NCBI GenBank assembly: GCA_021234155.1 | Contig: JAJEKV010000063.1 | Span: forward strand, 5,926,341-5,990,340 | Direction: 5' to 3' | Length of the DNA stretch: 64,000 nt | Origin: Isoetes taiwanensis | Taxonomy: Eukaryota > Streptophyta > Lycopodiopsida > Isoetales > Isoetaceae | Part shown: in pieces, positions 20,865-32,589 of the stretch | How positions within the stretch are numbered: position 1 is the stretch's first letter | Layout of the letters: each line of letters starts with the position of its first letter | The notes under the pieces: generated by a model | The model's input: the letters and a program-made list of their open reading frames with translations, nothing else | Database searches by the model: none | What the model was told of the DNA's origin: nothing | Program-made: the position numbers and the translations under genes

Positions 20865-23631
20865 TTATTCTTTTTTCACTATTTTTCTTGCTTGTCTTGC
20901 ACTGACCTTGCTTGCAACCTGCTTGGTTGAATTTCCTACAACCTCTTTCTTGTCTGCTGTTTTGCTGTTGTTTCTTATTTTTCCCTTTTCCACTTTTTTT
21001 GCTTTTTTTGAATTGGCCTTGGTTGTTGCTCCTCCTAGCTTACTGTTATTTGCTGCATCACACTGGGCTAGAATTGAAGATTGAGCTTGCAAACTTTCTA
21101 GAATGTGCTCATGGACCTCTTCTTGTAACTCATACATGTTACCTCCCATATCTTCCATCAAGAAGTTGCATGATACAACCAAATGATTGTACACATTGCA
21201 GTCTGGTTCATGTCTTAGAAGTTCATACTTATTATCACCTACAACTTATAGAACTTACATGTTACTACAACTTCTCTCCTTCCAAACTTCTGTCCCCAGG
21301 GGTCCTTGAAAGCCTTCTCAACAACATGCTTTGTCTGAGTACATTTGAGAATGTAAAAATCAACTTTCTCCTTATTAATCCTTTGGAGCAACAACAACAA
21401 AATTCTCTCCAATGTCTATGATATCAGACTTCCACTCAGCATCACCTTCATACACTGGCCCATCACAAGCTTCTATTTCCTCTTCGATTCCTGGCCTTAA
21501 TTCTGAAAAAACCCATGACCCTATTCTTTCTTTGTTAATACACTTGTTGCGTTTCTAATGCGGACCAACGATGGTGGCAAAAGCAGGAATAATTCATGTG
21601 TGCGTACCATAGTAGGGTCCTTGTTGTTATTCGGTCTAATGCTATGGATCTTGCTAGATCCTACCAAAGTAGCACACTCAAACAATTCATCCCCCACACA
21701 TCTTCTTTGCCTATTTCCCAAAAGAATCTGCAGCAAAATAAATGAGTTCATAAATGTTGTTTACAAAACTATGAACACAATATTTACCTGTGCTTGTCAG
21801 AATTACTGAAGTGTTCCTGGCAAAATATTACAACATCATGAGCATTTCTTAATTAAGGTCTAGAATTCCTCTTTAACATTTCATGTGTGAGTGCTCTTTT
21901 AATCACTGCCCCTGCCCCATCATGTTCACCTACAAACAAAAAGAGAAGCTTACTTTGGAGACATACAATTGAAGTAAATCTGCAGTGCTGGCATACCTTT
22001 TCCATGGTAAAAGCCAAAGTAATTCCAGTTAAATGGAATACCAGAGGTCTTAAAAAATCTACCAATGAAGAAAAATGTTCTTGCACCCTTGAATTGATGT
22101 GAGCAACCATCAGACCACATCACATGGTTGGTGTACTCCACACCTTTCTGGCTTAGAAACTGAGCATGCTTATTAAGGCAATGTTGAACAAAGAGAGTAT
22201 CATGTTCTCTGTCATCTGAAACATAAAAGTGAGTCTCTTTGATGATGTTCCTCTCACACTTACTTAGACAGTCTTCTTGAACCTCTGCGGCAGGTTGCAT
22301 GTGCGTATGTGATGTGCACCAAGATTGTGCATTGATCATTCCTCAATGCAAACTTTGGATCTCTTGCTGTATTTTGAATGTGTAATTCTCAAAGAAAGTC
22401 TATTATCGATACAACTGCGTGTCTTTTGGAAAAGTGGCTAAGCAGCAGTCCCTCGAATCTGTTTAGCCCGCCATCCGGGCTTCATAGTTGTGAGGAATAA
22501 AATTTGTCAATACATTCTTTGCATACTCTAAAATATCAGCAGTAATACTTGTCTTGTAAACGAGCTTAACTATTGGTTTTGGTACTACTTTCAAAGCTCC
22601 AATTCCATCAGGTTCGGTAGATGGTTCAAAAACCTGTAATTTTACATAAAACTCATTTAGTAATGAGTATGAAAGATTCTGAAATACAACAGCAAACTAA
22701 AGTAGATAATACAGCAAGGGTTTACTCTATCAAATATCTTCCAGCCAACTGTGTGACTAGCACCTCTATTCAACTCTTTTGGACACATAGGCAATTTGGA
22801 AGGACCACAAGAATTGCATTTCAATAGCATGCAATTATGTTGATACCACTCATCTGCTATATCTTTGACACAAACCAATGACCTCTACATATCACTTGAT
22901 GACTTGTATGTCTTCAAGTTGGCTTCACATTTAAGGCCAGGACTACATACAACACATGTACAATTACATTCTGTTCCATGAATCTTCGTGTCCAACCTCA
23001 TCTTGTTAATTGATCGTCTAACATAATCCAACCTCATGTGATATACATAGCAGCATGTCTCCCTGTCCTTCACTTTCCTTACAAAGCTAGGTTTTAGTGC
23101 ATGAAAAGCTGAGAAAGAGACCTCGAATTTTGGAAACTCTCTTCGAAATCTTTCATAAAATGAAGCCTGCATTAAAACCATAAGCATTGTAGGCATGGTA
23201 AATTAAAAAAAAAAAAAAAATAAGAAAGGGAAATTAGATAAACCAACCTCAGTCTCTTCCAAAAAATGTGGAGGATGCAATATTTTATTGCCTTTGGCAA
23301 TCCTAATTTTAATCACATGCTTCTTGCATGGAGACACTCTTGAATTATTGGTCCAGAACTCAACCACAAGCTTTTGTCGTTGATGAGTAAGTTTGTCAGA
23401 TCTAGTTTGTCTCTTAAACATTGACCAGGGACCTTCACCAATTTCTGCTGCTGCTCTTCTATATACTGCTGTTGTTACATATTTTCTGCTCAAATTCAAA
23501 TATTCAGATAGCCTTCTACAGTTAGTTTTTTCTGAGGCAACAGCATAAACCATTGCTGAGGTTCGAGCTCTGACCACATCAGTTTTCCTATCATACTTAT
23601 GTTGAGCTAAAGATTTCCTCAAGTTATCCAC
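20865..23631 (-). pseudogene. DDE-type transposase, copy A (decayed)
   Basis: Minus-strand exons read from 23631 leftward. The N-terminal exon contains EFWTNNSRVSPCKKHVIKIR. Next come 23196-22885 (FHALKPSFVRKVKDRETCC, then CNCTCVVC), 22878-22657 (CNSCGPSKLPMCPKEL), 22339-21950 with HFYVSDDREHDTLFVQH and VMWSDGCSHQFKGARTFFF, and a short exon with GEHDGAGAVIKRALTHEML. The C-terminal region has VFSELRPGIEEEIEACDG (about 21500-21440), then shifted frames ending in a Lys-rich tail at 20865. SDG..QFK and HGKG.HDGAG are the acidic-residue motifs of a transposase family I know from plants and animals, but I cannot assign the superfamily. At least two frameshifts and in-frame stops in the C-terminal part mark it as dead. 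Copy B is its homologue. Confidence 0.75.
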
Positions 23632-24693
23632 TATTGTTGAGGGTTAAAGCATGGTATAGTGTCTCAATATGTTAGTTTTGCAACATCAAATAATAGATCC
23701 AAAATAGTGGGAATTTTAGTCCAACAATAGCTCCAAGAATTCGAATGAACTCGAATGGCGAGAATGATGGAATTTTGGGGGGAACTCGTTTCAAGCACCC
23801 GAGAGCTTAGCCACCGCATCTCCAGAACCAGATGTTCACACACAGACGCCTCCATCAAGAACACGATTTGGGGGCTTGCAATTGTGGCGTCAATTAAACA
23901 GTTACAACAGGATTTCGAATTTTTCAAGGACGAATTTGCACTGCGTGTATTGACAGGGTGACAAGGAAGCTACCATTTGAAGATTCGAAGTTATTGAGTA
24001 AGATTGGTTATGCAACATAGACTATTACAATTTTTTCTTTAGCCTTGGCATTCGATTTGCTTCACCCCTTTATTCTAGCTTTGGTGGAACCTTTTAAATC
24101 CACTCTTTGGAGTCGGATTTGTGAAGATCTGAGAGAATTTTTTGGTTCCCAGATAAGATAAATTTTAGATATGACCAGCAAAACCATCTAACTGTGGCCA
24201 AGAATTTCATATTGAAACTTTTCAAAGGTTGAGCATACCAAATTTAAGCCTTTGTTTCAATTCTGCATTTAAACATGCAATATGAAAAAAGTGGTTGCCA
24301 TTTAGAATAAATTTATTTTTTTTACAAAATTCTTATTAAAGAAAGCATTGTTGATTACAGCATTATTAAAGTCTCAACGCATGTATATGTAAATGGCTGT
24401 GTGTTTCTTGTTATTTGCTTTAGCAGGCTTTGCTTTTTATTGAAGCTAACAGGTAAGTGCACATTTGCAAGAAGTTTTGCACATTTGTATGCCTGCAAGA
24501 CTTGCATTTGTATCATTTTTGGCAGCAAATTGTGGCCCTAATATTAGTCAATGACTTGCTACATATCAAAGAAACAGTAATGATGCGACATAAAAGAGTT
24601 TAGAACACATTTTCCCAAAGAAGTCTTTCTGCTTTATTATTATAGTCAGTTTGTGGTTTGTAATTGTGCTTTTCATTTTTTATTTTCAGGTTC
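23632..24693. other. Region between divergent genes
   Basis: The decayed transposase reads left from 23631 and the phosphatase-like pseudogene reads right from 24694. An open frame at 23755-23961 (MARMMEFWGELVSSTREL) could be a first exon of the latter but has no recognisable domain. At 23638-23664 lies gagggttaaagcatggtata, which is closely matched in reverse complement at 33882-33905. Confidence 0.5.
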
Positions 24694-26669
24694 ATGGAAG
24701 AAGATAAGCAGAACGTGACCGACAAAGAGAGAGGGATCAGCTATAAGGATTTGTATAAATCTGAGGAGAAGGTCGATGACATTGAGATGCGGAAGATGTG
24801 GGGTGAGAAAGTGAAGGGTAGAGCTTGTTACAGATACAAGCTTCTACAAGAGAAAAGAAAAAAGGAGTTCATGGATCTATACAAGAAAATATTCAACAGA
24901 GATAAAGGCGGGTTCCAGGTGCTTTAGCGATGGCTTTTGTGTTACATTGCAATGGGCAGACGGTAGATTGGCTTAGCTTTTATGAGCATGCATCTTCAGC
25001 CTCAAGAACTAAAAGAATGAGTCATAGTGCTGAAGATGTCGTTACAATTGATGAAGAGGAGGAGAATGATGTACCTAAAGTCATATCGTCTCCAAGAGCA
25101 CCCAGCTCCTATGTAACATCCAACACTAAGCAAAGAGCAACTTCCAGCAACAATCCACAAGGTAATTTAGATGTATCTTTCTTGTTTGATGAGTGTATAC
25201 AATGGGTAAGAGCATGTTAGGGCCTACATGTTTTGGAAACTACCTGGAAAATACTCTGGGTAGTCAAAGATGATGATATATTTGAGTTCTTAACATCTTC
25301 TTGACATCACAAGGTACCTTACAACATGTATGTACTACTACTCTTGAACATAACACAATTTCTTTTAGTTAATCTTGCAGTCTAGGTACTTTAAAATACA
25401 ATTATGTACTTGCACAGAAGTACACAGAAAAGTACCTTTTTGGTAATTTTTTATGTAGGCCCTAACATGCTTTCACCCGTATAGATAAGTTGGCAGTTTG
25501 CCATAGTTCATAGTTTGTGTCTGTGTCGTTTGCATATGTTTAAATTTCTGTTGTTTATTCTGAGCTCGTGTTCATGTTAGTTATATTTGACATTTAAAGT
25601 GCTTGCAGATAAAGAACATGTGCCGGAGAGGCCATATCATGGACAAGAACTAAGTGATACTGCATCATCACCTAGTATGAAAAGCAAAGTTGATCACAGT
25701 TTATGTAAGGAGAAAAGAGGGACTAACCAGGCCTTAAGCAGTCAATTTGAGAAGAAGAATATTGAGTACCCTGTGAAAAAGAATTGTACGTTGAAGGAGC
25801 AGAGTATAGACAGCCCGAAACAAATAAGTCAATCCTTGAGATCAGAGGAGTCATATTCACCTGGTAACTTAGCAATTCCATCTCTTAACTTCCACTTAGT
25901 AACGTGTTTTTAACATTTAAATTCTACAGAAGTACAAGAGAGCAGTGTGGCTACTATAAAGAATAGTAAACGTGGGCGGTGACATATATAGCGCCCTCTA
26001 TGTTGCGGAATCAATAAGCGGCTTAAACCTGCCTATGAAGCTTTTAATTTTTGAGCTTGAAGGAGTTTTGTGCAAGTCGCTTGAGAAATGGGAACTATTG
26101 CCCGCCAGCCTTCAAGATGGTGCGAGGCAAAGCATCTCAATCTCACAAAGATATTGGTTTTCGCCCAAGAGATTGGAGTTCTTGGAATGGTGCGTGGAGC
26201 ACTTCAGTGGTTGCTATCCGGACAACATTGACGAGTGTGGTCGCAAATTTAATCCTCAAGCATACCTTTCCAAAGAGCCTTAGAGACAAGCTGCTATTTA
26301 CTTGGTACTCAGATGTGTGCACAAACACATCATTTAAAGTGAGCAAAAAGCCTATTCTGGCGAAAGATCTCAACAAGGTCTACCACGACTCTAGATACAA
26401 GGGAACATGGGCTGAACACAAACACGTTTTTGATTGATGACATGTTATACCGCTGCTACAAGAATAGTGCGGGCACGAGTGACCCCAAACAGGTTATCAA
26501 CCATCTCGCCATGAAGGTAATTTTTCTTCGAGCATTTGAAACCTTTCCTTGACGGGTTGTTGGAAGTTGAGAATCTGAAAGACTATGTGCTTGAGAAGAA
26601 ACTATCCAATCTGTTGGATAAAGAATCTAAGCAAGCAATGGATATCCTGAAAAAGTTTAAGTACTCTTG
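24694..26669 (+). pseudogene. FCP1/NIF-type HAD phosphatase, decayed
   Basis: Exons, placed by splice signals: about 24690-24918 (MEEDKQNVTDKERGISYKD, charged), 24993-25161 (acidic, TIDEEEENDVPKV), 25606-25863 (Ser/Lys-rich) and a final exon of about 25930-26669. The final exon carries an FCP1-homology domain in three frames: LIFELEGVLC, FSPKRLEFLEWCVEHFS, then after a shift RDKLLFTWYSDVC and KKPILAKDLNKVY, then after another shift NTFLIDDMLYRCYKNSAG and PFLDGLLEVENLKDYVLEKK. The domain order fits NLI-interacting-factor-like phosphatases. The catalytic DxDx(T/V) is replaced by ELEGV, so even the ancestral copy may have lacked activity. At least three frameshifts. What the N-terminal exons do is unknown. 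Confidence 0.7.
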
Positions 26670-27441
26670 ATGTACCCCGATGCCGATTTGCATTTAACAT
26701 TTTGGATAATGAAGTTTGATTATGGTTGGTGATTGATCAAAGATCATGTTGTTGCCATCTTGATAATCTAAATTGATGTACTTTTTGAACTGCATTTAGA
26801 AATAATGTATCCACTTTTTGTACCAAATAGATGTGTTTGTTTGTCCATTGATATGAGCACAATCATAGTGTGCAATAAGCCTGAAATACTTGTTACTTAT
26901 TCATAGTGTGCTACTCAATACTTGTTTCAGTATTAAGTAGCAAATAGTTGTTTCAATAGTCAATAAACATATTACTGTAGCAATGGAAAGACTGGATTTA
27001 CTGTAGCAATGGGAACCAGCTGCAACATTGCTTCAGTTTGGTTGCAGCTCAGTTTGGGAACCAGTGCTCTGATTTGGAAGTGCATCAGTTGTAACTAGTT
27101 TGGTTTTTGCATTTCCTTTGACAGTATTAAGTAGGACTTGCAAAAAAAGATGATTCACAAAGTAAATACATAATTAGATCCGACAAAAGAAATTTACGGC
27201 ACGGACAAAAAAGAAATTACACAAGTTTTCATCATATATTAAGGAAAAACCATCGGTGGTTGTCTTCGTAAAAAGCAAGCTCAAAATTACACAAAGCCAT
27301 TATATATTACATAGAAGGAAAACCATCGGTGGATGCTTTACAAAAAATCAAGCTCGAAAGTCGCCGGATACTTAAGTAAACCAAAAAGCAAGCTCTAAGC
27401 TGCTAGATAAGTAAGTAAGAAGACATTATATTGGCTAGTAA
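26670..27441. other. Intergenic, AT-rich
   Basis: 3' flank of the phosphatase pseudogene. It includes short duplications ('gtagcaatgg', 'gtttggttgcagctcagttt') but no supported gene. Confidence 0.5.
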
Positions 27442-27831
27442 TCATGAGGGGGCATCTGCAACTCCACAAAAAAGATAAAGTCCATCAGCTTGCATGGTCA
27501 TCTGCAAAAGGCGCTCCTCATGAGGCAAAACACGGTCAATCCACTGCTGGACTCTTTTAGAAACTTTAGCTCCTTGCTCAATGACTCGATTCACTTCCTT
27601 GCATGAAAATTTAGCAACAAAGGTCATTTGCATGCCCGCATTGCTGGAAGTGGAGGATTCCGGGGAGGATTCTTCCTCGGCCTTCCTGGCCATGTTCTTG
27701 ATCTTGGCCATGTCTCTCTGGAAGAAATTGGAGGACTGAGTGATCTCACTGGGAAGAACAAGGAACTGGAAGTCGGAAGTGAGTGGAAGACGAAAAAATG
27801 GCACTATATAGAAAAGGTTGTAAAGTTCCAA
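27442..27831 (-). CDS. Small hypothetical protein, 129 aa
   Basis: A single open frame of 129 codons. The downstream Met (MAKIKNMARKAEEE, about 27711) starts a charged, Ser-rich segment followed by KEVNRVIEQGAKVSKRVQQ and LPHEERLLQM, which looks helical. No domain is recognised and no splice partners were found. It may be a short host gene or the remnant of an accessory gene for the nearby transposase copy B. Coding status is uncertain. Confidence 0.3.
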   Translation of the reverse strand: MELYNLFYIVPFFRLPLTSDFQFLVLPSEITQSSNFFQRDMAKIKNMARKAEEESSPESSTSSNAGMQMTFVAKFSCKEVNRVIEQGAKVSKRVQQWIDRVLPHEERLLQMTMQADGLYLFCGVADAPS

Positions 27832-29689
27832 TCAAGACCATTAATGTCCTTGCCTCGTAACTCCGGAGCCCATGCAAGCATACATTCGAATCTAACCTAG
27901 ATTTTTATAGTAAAGAGAATGTTCTACATAGATTTATTCCTACATTCGAATCTAACCTAGATTTTTATAGAACTTAAAGAGAATGTTCTACATAGATTCC
28001 AATATAGATTTTTGAAGAACTTAAACTATGGCCAACCCCGTATTTTTGAAGAACTTACACTATGGCCAACCCTCAGAATGTCGGACGTCGTCATGTTATA
28101 GCCGGTGCTAAATCTCAAAAATCGGTCAGGTCCACAAAAACAGGTGTATTTTTTTTTTGAGATGTGGCTATAACATGTCAAGATGTGGCTATAACATGTC
28201 AAAGACCCGGATATCCCACGGATATACCCGTGGCTATAACATAACAGCGTCCGATATTTATGGTGCTCGTATGGAAACTATGGATGCATTTAAACTTTAA
28301 AGATGCCTTAAACTAGTGCATTTAAAACTATGGAAGCATCAATAGTCCTAATGTGTTCTAAATAACCCTAAACCCATAACCCACTTATGAAATTAAAAGA
28401 AACAATGTAGACAAGTGATGATTTCAATATATTCAAGTTACGTAGACCATATTCGGCACCCTCGGCACCCTCAGCTCCTTGAGGCGAGCTATATCACCAT
28501 CCATCTCAAACTTCAATTCCAAGAGGCACATTGTGGCACTTAAACTATGGATGCATTTGAAGATGCCTTAAACTAGTGCATTTGGTCATAAGATACTCTA
28601 ACTAGTGCCAAAAGGCAAATTCCAATAGGCATTTAAAACTATGGAATCATAAATAGTTCTAATGTGTTCTAATTAACCCTAAACCCATAACACAATTTAT
28701 GAAGTTAAAAGAAACAATGTGACCATATGCAAGTGATGTAGAAACTTATGTGACCATATGTAGAAACTTATGTGATGTAAAACAATGTGACCATATGAAA
28801 CTTATGTAGACCATATTCAAGTGATGATCACGGAATTATGGCTAAAGAAATGGAGCTAGATTTTCACGCTAATGTAACAGATAGGTAGTCAATAAGTTCA
28901 CAGTATTAACTAGCAATGAGATTAGCTATAGTTTCACGAAAATTTTGCAAAAGGATAGCAATGAGATTAGCTATAGTTTCACGGAAATTTGGCAAAAGGA
29001 ATGGTCGCTCCCTGATTCCGTGGTGCCAGGAGGATGCCGGTGTCCGCGGAACACCCAATCCAACCTAAATTTGTGCATAGGTCCAAGACAAATTCCCCTC
29101 ACACACACACACCAAAAAGTGTGCATCAAGAAGGCATCCCATGCCCCCACATTAACCCATTTAGTAGAAATATTTTTTTAATTGCTTATATGTGAGGCAT
29201 GGGGATTTGCTGGGAATTTTTGAGTAAACAAAAGTACTTGAATTTGTATCAGAGATAATTTTTGAGAACTTGACAGCAATTTGCCATTGATATGAAGGTA
29301 ATAAATCATAACAAGTCGGTTCTCAAGGTAATCAGCCCTTCCAAATCAAAACAAAGGATAATACAAATACACATCCAATCGATATTTCCAAAACCGAAAG
29401 CAGGGATATTTGTTTTATTCAAGAAAAAAGAATACAGACAATAGAAGTCCAAAATTTGACTTCAAATAATCGCTTTTGTTGATGATGCAAAGAAACATCA
29501 ACAACATAATAACGAAAGTTACATCAATCTCCCAAATAATATGCTTAGCAACTTCACATAGACATCATAGTCGCACACAATATAAATCGGACCCTTCGAC
29601 TGTTTTGTTTCACTTTAAAGCTTCAAGTATAGCAACAGGAACTGCAACACTAACTATATTCCAACCGTAAAACAATTTGAATATTTAAT
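27832..29689. other. Intergenic with repeats and a small TIR element
   Basis: No gene is supported. The region contains a 60 bp direct duplication starting at 27882 and 27942 ('acattcgaatctaacctaga'), the small inverted-repeat element at 28081-28254, and short scrambled repeats of 'gtgaccatatg' and 'gaaacttatgt' at 28700-28830. Confidence 0.6.
28081..28254. mobile_element. MITE-like element with 24 bp TIRs
   Basis: The left end tcggacgtcgtcatgttata followed by gcc is matched by the reverse complement of the right end (tcggacgctgttatgttata followed by gcc) with three mismatches over about 24 bp. The 174 bp interior contains two further direct copies of 'gatgtggctataacatgtca', i.e. repeated subterminal motifs. 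No clear target-site duplication was found, so the superfamily is unassigned. Confidence 0.6.
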
Positions 29690-32589
29690 CCTCTTCGTCA
29701 CGCATAGCACATCGGGGAGATTGTCTAAAATCTTTTCACCTGTCGCCTTCACAAAGTTTGTAAACAACCGGTTTCCTTTTAGCCTATGTTTTGTTTGTGC
29801 CATATCAAGTCTTATTGCACAAACTTGGGTTGCATAAACAATGCCTTTGGCTCGTTAGAACATAAAGTGTAACCTGTGAAGTTTATCTTGGGACTTTTTT
29901 GTAGTAAGTTCCCTAAAACTTCTCCCCCTTTATAAAACCAATTCCCATAGGCTTTAAAATCTATTCGAACCACATATTTCTCTTTTCAGACACAATAACA
30001 TCCAAAATAAAGTGTCCTCATCATTGTCCTTTGAGCTGCCGCGACGTAAGTTATCTCCTTCCCTTACCAAATCACTCAAACACTGGTGCATCTCTAGAAA
30101 ATAGAGCTTTTTCGGATCTGCAAGTGGCTTCGATTCATCAGCTATAGCCTTGCTTGGCTCAACAACTACGAGCTCCCAATCATCTACATATTCCTTGTTC
30201 GGACACTTCTCCCATTGTGCATCAAGGCAATATGCACAGAAACAAGATAAACGTCTTATATGCAATTGTGTAGGAGATGCTAAGTTAAATGCATGCATGG
30301 AATGAATGTTCCTCGTGTCCACCGGTCTCAAAGACCCCATGCATTCTTTCTATCCACATTTATCACTTCCCAAAATGACCTTCTTCTTTGGTTTCTTGTT
30401 CACACTTGAAGATGGAGCAACAATTTGTGGAAATTCTCCCCGCTATATTCACAATATCAAAGACATTCTACTTTTATAGACTGTGATCTCTTCATCATCT
30501 CCCTTAGCCACCATTTCAACTCTGCAGGCCTTCCCATCATGCTCCCCTTTGCCGTGATTGGAGTAGAAAAATTCCACATCATTTCAATGAGTGTCTCATG
30601 CGAATACCTTCCTACAAAATAGAATGGCGGGCAGCTTTGAATTGGGATGCGGCTCCATCGAAAATACCCAATGCTTTTTGGATGTATGCCCCTGTTCTTT
30701 CATGAATTTGTGATGCATCATAAATGCATGCTGGACGAATAGTGTGTCATATTTTGTATCATCAGATATATAGTAATGGGTGTCTTTGATGACGTCACCT
30801 GATGAAGGCTCCAAATAGTATGTGATTTGTACAAGAATGGTGACTGTTTGCTTGTCCGATGCAGATTGAACTTGATCCCTCAAGATCTGAATTGTGAAGT
30901 TCTCGCAAAGTCTACTACAAGCACAATAACCCCAAAGGGAGGTTGTCTAACATATCCCTAAAGCGCATCGCTTGCCATTTGTGCCTAAAGCTGTGCACTG
31001 GAAACTTTGCCAATCTGTCAATCAATGTGTGCATAAGATCTTTTGGTTTTGTTTTCCTCCACAGACGCTAGAGTACTTTTTTGGGTTTCCCCCACTTATC
31101 CTTACCTCCTTCCTCATAATCCCAGCACTCCCAACTCACAAATCTTTCTTCGGACAACTCTAGAGGACACACAGGTAGCCGAGACACACCACACTGCTCA
31201 CAATCTCCATAAATGCAATCTTTCTTGTGGAATTCTTGATTTTCTTCTTTAGGACACATGGATTGCCAGAGCTGAGTGGTTAACTTATACTTCATAGTCT
31301 TGGCAGCACATAGTTGGCCTGTAGATTGGCATACCTCACATGCACAGGTGCAACATTCTACATGCATATTTCTAAGTGAATTTAAGCCATCCAAGAGCAT
31401 CTGCAGTCTCACATGATGAATGCAACAACATGAATTGAACTGTTTCAATTTCATTACATACCATGGTTTTAGTTTTTCAAATGCTCTTTGGCCAATTGTA
31501 ATTTGCGGGTGCTGCTCTTTGAATTTAATGAACATCTCTGACTGCAAAACATAATCAAGAAATATGTGAGTAACATGTCAAATAACAAGTACACATGAAC
31601 ATATAACTCTACTCTAATCTGCAACTATAAACCGCCATCAGAACTCACTATGACAATGTAAACACAAACTACAAACATACAACCTGCAACTAATGGTCAT
31701 AACTGCAATATCAACTATAACTGCAACAAATAACTCGAACACTTGCTGAAACACTAACTGTAGTCTAACTATTTAACATGCTCTCTGCAACACAAACTGA
31801 AACTATGTAATGGAGCTCAAACACTAACTGCAAAGACTAACGCGGACTAACAACCTAAGTTGAATCTCGACCACCAACCGAAGCAGCTGAAATGTTTAAG
31901 TTGCATATTAAGAACTGTACTTCAAACCTTAGTTGCAACATCAACTACATCCGCGCATAAGCTGCAACAACAACTACATCTACAAATGATGCACATATCA
32001 CCAAAAAAATCAACAAAAGATAATTTGCACCACAGTATCCTCCGGATAATGTAGCATGTTCCTCCCTTCACATTTCTTTCAGTCTTGAACTTCACATCCT
32101 TTGCATTAGGGGAAACTCTTGTATTTGTGTCCCAAAAAACTTTGAACCAGCTCAATGACATATTTGTCAATTGAATCAAACCTCAAGTGACCTTCTAAAA
32201 TATACCCATCCTTCCTTATTAAACTCCACTTACGTTTTTCCTTGCTTTGGCGCAATACATCTAGGATGGACTCCCAAAACTTTTCCCAAACTTCTCTTGC
32301 TAATAGCTTGATTTAAACTCTCCTTCCCAATAGACATGGCAAAGTACACTTCTTATTGCAGCCATAGAATCTAAACTACTAGATCCTTTTATAGTCCGAA
32401 TAGATTCTCGAATGTTCTCAATCGGATGGCTTTTGACTTCCAATCCTTCAAGTGATCAACGGTGACATCCTTCATTTCTTTGTGCTTCAAGAAATCATTT
32501 AGCACTTCCCTTTTCTCTTCCAAATCCATTTGACAAACTTGCCTTTTGAATGAGAACACTAGATTAGACACAATCTTTTGTTTACTCAC
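29690..32589 (-). pseudogene. DDE-type transposase, copy B (decayed)
   Basis: Homologous to copy A in order and motif. From the N-terminus: 32589-32389 (VDHLKDWKSKAIRLRTFENL), 32179-31922 (FWDTNTRVSPNAKDVKFKTE), 31547-31068 (FEKLKPWYVMKLKQFNSCCC, CTCACEVC, and CEQCGVSRLPVCPLELS), then 30883-30596 (THYYISDDTKYDTLFVQH). The catalytic SDG..QFK segment survives only as FDGAASQFK in a shifted frame, and the HGKG block is scrambled. The C-terminal exon at 30340-29954 carries HIRRLSCFCAYCLDAQWEKC and WELVVVEPSKAI. A possible last exon lies at about 29870-29690. Loss of the first catalytic motif and several frameshifts make it non-functional. It sits in the same orientation as copy A, about 9 kb away. 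Confidence 0.7.

Noticed and set aside
20684-21421. Hydrophobic plus-strand frames suggesting membrane proteins
   Set aside because: They are complementary to the Lys-rich and C-terminal coding parts of transposase copy A; Phe/Leu richness is a by-product.
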